From positions 1 to 64,000 of the forward strand of contig NZ_JACVHC010000009.1 in the NCBI RefSeq assembly GCF_017976235.1: DNA of 64,000 nucleotides. The letters run 5' to 3'. Position numbers and translations under genes: made by a program. How positions within the stretch are numbered: the first letter of the stretch is position 1; each line of letters starts with the position of its first letter. The notes beneath the pieces were generated by a model. That model was not told where the DNA came from. It worked only from the letters and a program-made list of their open reading frames with translations, and ran no database searches. Source of the DNA: Pseudomonas anatoliensis (GTDB taxonomy: Bacteria; Pseudomonadota; Gammaproteobacteria; Pseudomonadales; Pseudomonadaceae). Positions 60,252 to 64,000 of the stretch are shown here, one piece after another.

Positions 60252-60383
60252 TCAGGTGAATACGTCTATATCGTCGAGCGTGTCTTCAATGATCCCTTGC
60301 AGTGAAGGATGCGTCCGCTTGACTGATTCGAGTGCAGCAAAAATTGTTTCAGTATTCAGGAAGCCGGGGTGATGTTCCTTCAT
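60252..60383 (-). CDS. Possible 43-residue protein
   Basis: The frame runs MKEHHPGFLNTETIFAALES then VKRTHPSLQGIIEDTLDDID and VFT, with AGGAAG about 9 nt before the ATG. It is amphipathic and acidic at the end, with coding-like codon use. No family recognised. It lies alone between the FKBP gene and a REPIN; it could be a chance frame or a remnant. Confidence 0.35.
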   Translation of the reverse strand: MKEHHPGFLNTETIFAALESVKRTHPSLQGIIEDTLDDIDVFT

Positions 60384-60433
60384 GGTTTAAGTCTTCCTGA
60401 GGTATGGCTTTCGGATATCGTGAGCAGAAAGAA

Positions 60434-60507
60434 CGCTATCGCGAGCAGGCTCACTCCCACATGGGGAATGCATTCCAAAATGTAGGAGCGAGCCTGCTCG
60501 CGATGGG
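60434..60507. repeat. REPIN, GAGTGAGCCTGCTCGCGAT family
   Basis: Arms CTATCGCGAGCAGGCTCACT and AGCGAGCCTGCTCGCGATGG close together (about 20-nt loop); the right arm has one change (AGCGAG). Confidence 0.8.
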
Positions 60508-60522
60508 GCCTTCAAGATTCAC

Positions 60523-61497
60523 TCAAGAACTGACCTTCACCCCACCCCCAAACCGCTCCCGATACACCGACGGCGGCACGCCAACCACCCCGCGAAACGC
60601 CACCCGAAAACTCTCCACCGACCGATAACCGCAGCGCTCGGCAATCTGCTCGGTGTGTTGGTCTGTGCTCTCCAGCAACTCCCGCGCCCGCGCCAACCGC
60701 TCATGCTGCAACCACGCCTTGGGCGATTGCCCGCTGGCTTCGGTGAAACGCCGCAGGAATGTTCGCTCGCTCATCGCCGCTTCACTCGCCAGATCGCGCA
60801 CCTCCAACGGCTCGTGCAAGCGCTCGCGCGCCCACTGCATCACGCGTGACAGATCGTTGCGCGGCGTCTGGCTGACGGGGGTTGGAATGAATTGCGCCTG
60901 GCCGCCGGTACGCTGCGGCGACATCACCAGTCGCCGTGCCACGGAATTGGCAACCTGAGTGCCAAAGTCGCGCGCCACCAGATGCAGGCAGGCATCGATG
61001 CCGGCCGCGCTGCCTGCCGAAGTGATCAACTGGCCGGCGTCGACGTAGAGCACATCCGGGTCGACTGCAATTGCTGGAAAGCGTTGCGCCAATTCCGCTG
61101 TGTAACGCCAATGGGTGGTGGCGCCGCGCCCATCGAGCAGGCCGCTGGCGGCCAGCACAAAAACGCCTGAGCAGATCGACAACAGCCGCGCACCCCGTGC
61201 GTGGGCCTGACGCAGCGCGTCAATCAATGCTGGAGGCACCGCAGCATTTCGGTCGCGCCAGCCGGGGATGATGATGGTTCGGGCCTCGGCCAGCAGCTCC
61301 AATCCGCCGTCAGCCAGCACCTGAATCCCGCCCATGGCGCGCATCGGGCCTTGATCGACCGCCGCAATCGCATGCTCGTACCACGGGAACTCAAACTCCG
61401 GCCGGGTCAGGCCGAAGATTTCTACGGCGATGCCGAACTCGAATGTGCAGAGGCCGTCGTAGGCCAGAATCGCGACCAAACCTGGTGAAGTAGGCAT
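60523..61497 (-). CDS. ftrA: FtrA/GlxA-family AraC-type regulator
   Basis: 324 aa. N-terminal DJ-1/PfpI-like domain (VAILAYDGLCTFEFGIAVEIFGL; RLLSICSGVFVLAASGLLDGRGATTHW, about 100-127, with the nucleophile-like Cys) and a C-terminal AraC HTH (VRDLASEAAMSERTFLRRFTEASGQSPKAWL and TEQIAERCGYRSVESFRVAFRG). Start ATG 61497 fits the family; the frame is open much further upstream but overlaps the divergent rhodanese gene. FtrA regulators commonly stand divergent to a rhodanese gene, as here. Confidence 0.88.
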   Translation of the reverse strand: MPTSPGLVAILAYDGLCTFEFGIAVEIFGLTRPEFEFPWYEHAIAAVDQGPMRAMGGIQVLADGGLELLAEARTIIIPGWRDRNAAVPPALIDALRQAHARGARLLSICSGVFVLAASGLLDGRGATTHWRYTAELAQRFPAIAVDPDVLYVDAGQLITSAGSAAGIDACLHLVARDFGTQVANSVARRLVMSPQRTGGQAQFIPTPVSQTPRNDLSRVMQWARERLHEPLEVRDLASEAAMSERTFLRRFTEASGQSPKAWLQHERLARARELLESTDQHTEQIAERCGYRSVESFRVAFRGVVGVPPSVYRERFGGGVKVSS

Positions 61498-61599
61498 TTG
61501 GCGGAAAATTCCCGGTGAGTGTCTTATCCGCCACTGTAGCGATAAGCGTTGGCTGGATAAAGTCTGTTCACACCCACTCAGATGAAGGAGCAATACCTT

Positions 61600-62028
61600 A
61601 TGCCCAGCCTGGTTTGCGAAATCCCTGCCGCCCCGTCGGCCATCGCCCTCATGCATTTCAGCAATCGTCTGACGTTTGAAACCGATTGTTCCGACGTGTT
61701 CAGCAGCCAGGAGGCCGGTGCGGTCGACTTTGTGCTGGTCGATGTTCGCGGGCCAGTGGCCTTCGAGCGCGGTCATGTACCAGGCGCGATCAATATCCCG
61801 AACCGGTTGCTGACGGCGGCGGAACTGGCCAGCTACCCGAAAACCACGTTGTTCGTGGTCTATTGCGCCGGCCCGCATTGCAACGGCGCGAACAAGGCTG
61901 CGGTGAAACTGGCGGCGCTGGGTTACCCGGTCAAAGAAATGATCGGTGGCGTGACCGGTTGGCTCGATGAAGGTTTTCAATTGAGCGTTAAGCTAGCCGC
62001 CAAAACCGCAATCGGCTGCGAATGCTGA
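61600..62028 (+). CDS. Rhodanese-like sulfurtransferase
   Basis: 142 aa single rhodanese domain: FVLVDVRGPVAFERGHVPGAINIP and catalytic Cys89 in VVYCAGPHCNGANKAA, then MIGGVTGWLDEG. Start ATG 61600, with AAGGAG 9 nt upstream. It moves sulfane sulfur, possibly in cyanide or thiosulfate handling; hcnABC is 10 kb away, so a link to cyanide protection is speculative. Divergent from ftrA. Confidence 0.88.
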   Translation: MPSLVCEIPAAPSAIALMHFSNRLTFETDCSDVFSSQEAGAVDFVLVDVRGPVAFERGHVPGAINIPNRLLTAAELASYPKTTLFVVYCAGPHCNGANKAAVKLAALGYPVKEMIGGVTGWLDEGFQLSVKLAAKTAIGCEC

Positions 62029-62034
62029 TCCCAT

Positions 62035-62119
62035 TGTAGGAGCTGCCGCAGGCTGCGATCTTTTGATCTTGTTTCTAAAAAGCAAAGTCAAAAGATCGCA
62101 GCCTTCGGCAGCTCCTACA
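62035..62119. repeat. REPIN-type inverted repeat, TGTAGGAGCTGCCG family
   Basis: Directly follows the rhodanese stop codon. Arms are of mixed CCGCAGG/CCTTCGG type. Confidence 0.85.
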
Positions 62120-62222
62120 CGAGATTTTTGGTATCGATTTAGGGCTTGTCCTACAGCCTTTGCACCACGACGGCGCACCTGTTGACCCCGGTCAATCAGT
62201 GCGCCGAACTTCTGTAAGTAAT

Positions 62223-62238
62223 TGTCGCTTAAAAACAA
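62223..62238 (+). promoter_or_regulatory. Candidate ArgR half-site
   Basis: TGTCGC-N8-AA, an exact match to the P. aeruginosa ArgR half-site pattern, about 120 nt before the aotJ start. The expected tandem partner 21 bp downstream is only weakly present (TGTGCG at 62246). Confidence 0.5.
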
Positions 62239-62356
62239 TTTGCCCTGTGCGCGCCGCCATAGACTGCCGACCACTTCGGTTTTTGCCGCTATATGGCCTT
62301 GACCGGACGCTGAATCGAAAGCTGCCAATAAAAGCCTCCGCACACAGGAGTAATAA

Positions 62357-63136
62357 ATGAAGAAGCTAGTGATGTTCGGTGCCCTGGCACTGTCGATGTT
62401 GTCCCTGACCGCTGTGGCTGAAGACGCCAAGCCGATCCGCATCGGTATCGAAGCCGGTTACCCGCCATTCTCGATGAAAACCCCTGACGGCAAACTCACC
62501 GGTTTCGATGTGGACATCGGCGATGCGCTGTGTGAGCAGATGAAAGTCAAATGTACCTGGGTCGAGCAGGAATTTGATGGCCTGATCCCGGCGCTGAAAG
62601 TGAAGAAAATCGACGCGATCCTGTCCTCGATGACCATCACTGACGACCGCAAGAAAAACGTCGATTTCACCATCAAGTACTACCACACCCCGGCCCGTTT
62701 CGTGATGAAGGCCGGCTCCAATGTCACCGATCCGCTGACCCAGCTCAAAGGCAAGAAAGTCGGTGTACTGCGCGCCAGTACCCACGACCGTTTCGCCACC
62801 GAAGTGCTGGTACCGGCCGGGATCGATCTGGTGCGTTACGGTTCGCAGCAGGAAGCCAACCTCGACATGACGTCTGGCCGTCTGGACGCGATGCTGGCCG
62901 ACTCGGTCAACCTCAGCGACGGTTTCCTGAAAACCGACGCGGGTAAAGGCTTCGAATTCGTCGGTCCGACCTACGAAGACGCCAAATACTTCGGCGGCGG
63001 CGCCGGGATTGCAGTGCGCAAGGGCGATGCGGCCCTGGCTGAGCAGTTCAACAAAGCCATCACCGAAATCCGCGCTAACGGCGAGTACAAGAAAGTGCAG
63101 GACAAGTACTTCGACTTTGACGTGTACGGCCATTAA
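62357..63136 (+). CDS. aotJ: Arginine/ornithine ABC transporter substrate-binding protein
   Basis: 259 aa. Signal peptide (MKKLVMFGALALSMLSLTAVA, cut before EDA), then the amino-acid-binding fold: PIRIGIEAGYPPFSMKTPDGKLTGFDVDIGDALC, EQEFDGLIPALKVKKIDAILSSMTITDDRKKNVDF, and the ending VQDKYFDFDVYG. It is close to P. aeruginosa AotJ. AGGAG is 9 nt before the ATG. A terminator follows, but aotO starts 200 nt downstream in the same direction, as in other aot loci. Confidence 0.9.
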   Translation: MKKLVMFGALALSMLSLTAVAEDAKPIRIGIEAGYPPFSMKTPDGKLTGFDVDIGDALCEQMKVKCTWVEQEFDGLIPALKVKKIDAILSSMTITDDRKKNVDFTIKYYHTPARFVMKAGSNVTDPLTQLKGKKVGVLRASTHDRFATEVLVPAGIDLVRYGSQQEANLDMTSGRLDAMLADSVNLSDGFLKTDAGKGFEFVGPTYEDAKYFGGGAGIAVRKGDAALAEQFNKAITEIRANGEYKKVQDKYFDFDVYGH

Positions 63137-63146
63137 TACGCCGTAG

Positions 63147-63184
63147 AAAAAAGTGGCCCCGTTTACGCGGTGGCCACTTTTTTT
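63147..63184 (+). terminator. Rho-independent terminator after aotJ
   Basis: Stem AAGTGGCC and GGCCACTT with an 11-nt loop, A-rich before and seven T after. It may set aotJ in excess over the rest of the transporter genes. Confidence 0.88.
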
Positions 63185-63206
63185 GCACTCGAATAAAGAT
63201 CAGAAC

Positions 63207-63299
63207 CCTGTAGGAGTGAGCCTGCTCGCGATAGCGGTGTGTCAGCCAGAATATTCATTGAAGACAGACCGCTATCGCGAGCAGGCTCACTCCTACAGG
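63207..63299. repeat. REPIN, GAGTGAGCCTGCTCGCGAT family
   Basis: Near-perfect inverted pair TGTAGGAGTGAGCCTGCTCG / CGAGCAGGCTCACTCCTACA between aotJ and aotO. Confidence 0.85.
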
Positions 63300-63333
63300 G
63301 GATCTGTGTGATCCAGATATTGAGGAGTTACCC

Positions 63334-64000
63334 ATGCAACGCATCGACCATCTTCTGCCCTGGAGCCACTTGGGCAGCGAACGTTCCCTCAGCGTGTTCC
63401 GTTACGGCGCGGGTGCCCGCAAGGTGTACATCCAGGCCAGCCTGCACGCCGATGAACTGCCGGGCATGCGCACTGCGTGGGAACTCAAGCAACGCCTGAA
63501 CGCACTTGAAGCGCAGGGTCGTTTGCATGGCGTGATTGAACTGGTGCCGGTGGCCAACCCCATCGGGCTCGATCAGCATCTGCAAGGCAATCACATGGGC
63601 CGCTTCGAATTGGGCAGCGGCAAGAACTTCAACCGCGCGTTCGTCGAACTCAGTGCGCCGGTGGCAGCGTTGATTGGCGAGCGTCTGGGGGCTGACGCCG
63701 ACGCCAACATTGCGTTGATTCGTCAGACCATGGGCCAGGTTTTCGATGATCTGCCGGCCCCGGCCTCGCAACTGGAAGCCCTGCATCGTTTGTTGCTGCG
63801 CCACGCCTGCGATGCCGATATCACCCTCGATCTGCACTGCGATTTCGACGCCGCGATTCACCTTTACGCGCTGCCCCAGCACTGGCCGCAGTGGCAATCG
63901 CTGGCGGCTCGCCTCAAGGCTGGCGTGGCGTTGTTGTGTGAAGATTCCGGTGGCAGTTCGTTCGATGAGTCCTGTTCGACGCCGTGGTTGCGCCTGGCAA
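63334..64000 (+). CDS. aotO: Succinylglutamate desuccinylase/aspartoacylase-family protein (5' part)
   Basis: 222 codons are in the window and the gene runs off the right edge. Zn-site motif HADELPGMRTAWEL (His38, Glu41) and DLHCDFDAAIHLY (His near 170), as in the M14/AstE-like family. GAGGAG lies 6-8 nt before the ATG. It matches AotO of the aotJ-Q-M-O-P locus in sequence and neighbourhood. Role in the transporter operon is not known to me. Confidence 0.85.
   Translation, partial: MQRIDHLLPWSHLGSERSLSVFRYGAGARKVYIQASLHADELPGMRTAWELKQRLNALEAQGRLHGVIELVPVANPIGLDQHLQGNHMGRFELGSGKNFNRAFVELSAPVAALIGERLGADADANIALIRQTMGQVFDDLPAPASQLEALHRLLLRHACDADITLDLHCDFDAAIHLYALPQHWPQWQSLAARLKAGVALLCEDSGGSSFDESCSTPWLRLA

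Larger units (their letters stand above)
62029..62356. other. Intergenic region upstream of aotJ
   Basis: This 328-nt region holds a REPIN (62035-62119), then the aotJ promoter region with a candidate ArgR half-site. No other gene is supported. Confidence 0.6.

Noticed and set aside
1..64000. CRISPR array, prophage or insertion sequence
   Set aside because: No regularly spaced direct repeats with unique spacers, no integrase, transposase or phage structural genes, and no tRNA-linked att sites were seen; the repeats present are REP-type inverted pairs.

Overview
The window looks like chromosome of a Pseudomonas of the fluorescens group (plant- or soil-associated). The evidence is GC-rich coding DNA with Pseudomonas-type proteins throughout, more than twenty REP/REPIN-type intergenic repeats of the kinds typical of that group, a complete hcnABC hydrogen cyanide synthase operon with an RsmA/RsmE-type leader, dhcA-dhcB-atoB, and the start of an aot arginine/ornithine uptake operon. 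I saw no rRNA, tRNA, CRISPR array, prophage or intact insertion sequence.

Layout. 0-0.6 kb: 5' end of a T6SS hcp gene with an unusual upstream regulatory region. 0.6-5.8 kb: 2-oxoadipate dioxygenase/decarboxylase (hglS) downstream of glcDEF. 5.9-8.3 kb: alpha/beta hydrolase and Baeyer-Villiger monooxygenase. 8.7-11.4 kb: diguanylate cyclase, a small Pseudomonas-type protein and oxaloacetate decarboxylase. 11.9-19.1 kb: a seven-gene same-strand cluster with an AruF/AruG-like N-succinyltransferase pair, APC permease, N-formylglutamate amidohydrolase-like, glutamine synthetase-like and isochorismatase-like enzymes and an RpiR regulator. It looks like an uncharacterised amine or amino-acid pathway. 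19.4-20.8 kb: phosphatase and cobF. 21.0-24.8 kb: ketone-body/dehydrocarnitine CoA-transferase, thiolase and LysR regulator. 25-29 kb: MATE exporter, YceI, AraC regulator and a degenerate GGDEF protein.

29.3-36 kb is the most coherent accessory system: a TonB-dependent receptor and a double-domain beta-propeller phytase, followed by a private ExbB-ExbD-TonB energiser. A PhoB-box-like sequence precedes each of the two blocks, which suggests a phosphate-starvation phytate-use locus. 36-46.3 kb: GNAT, TetR/quinone reductase pair, rRNA-type methyltransferase, lone receiver protein, HAD phosphatase, LysR with an AKR-SDR-SRPBCC operon, and a two-component system. 46.4-48.1 kb: a secreted Cys-rich protein, then a membrane protein plus a 24-residue hydrophobic peptide behind a sigma-54-like promoter. 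48.4-51.4 kb: hcnABC. 51.5-56.6 kb: Kef-type antiporter, LysR, an orphan ModA-like binding protein and a citrate/tricarballylate-type MFS carrier. 57.4-60.2 kb: RcnB-like protein, an unknown family, a protealysin/emfourin protease-inhibitor pair and FKBP. 60.5-64 kb: FtrA-type regulator/rhodanese pair, aotJ and the start of aotO.

Functions are assigned by recognising families from the translated sequence. No database search was run. Start codons were moved from the longest ORF to the best ribosome binding site or family-like N-terminus where stated.
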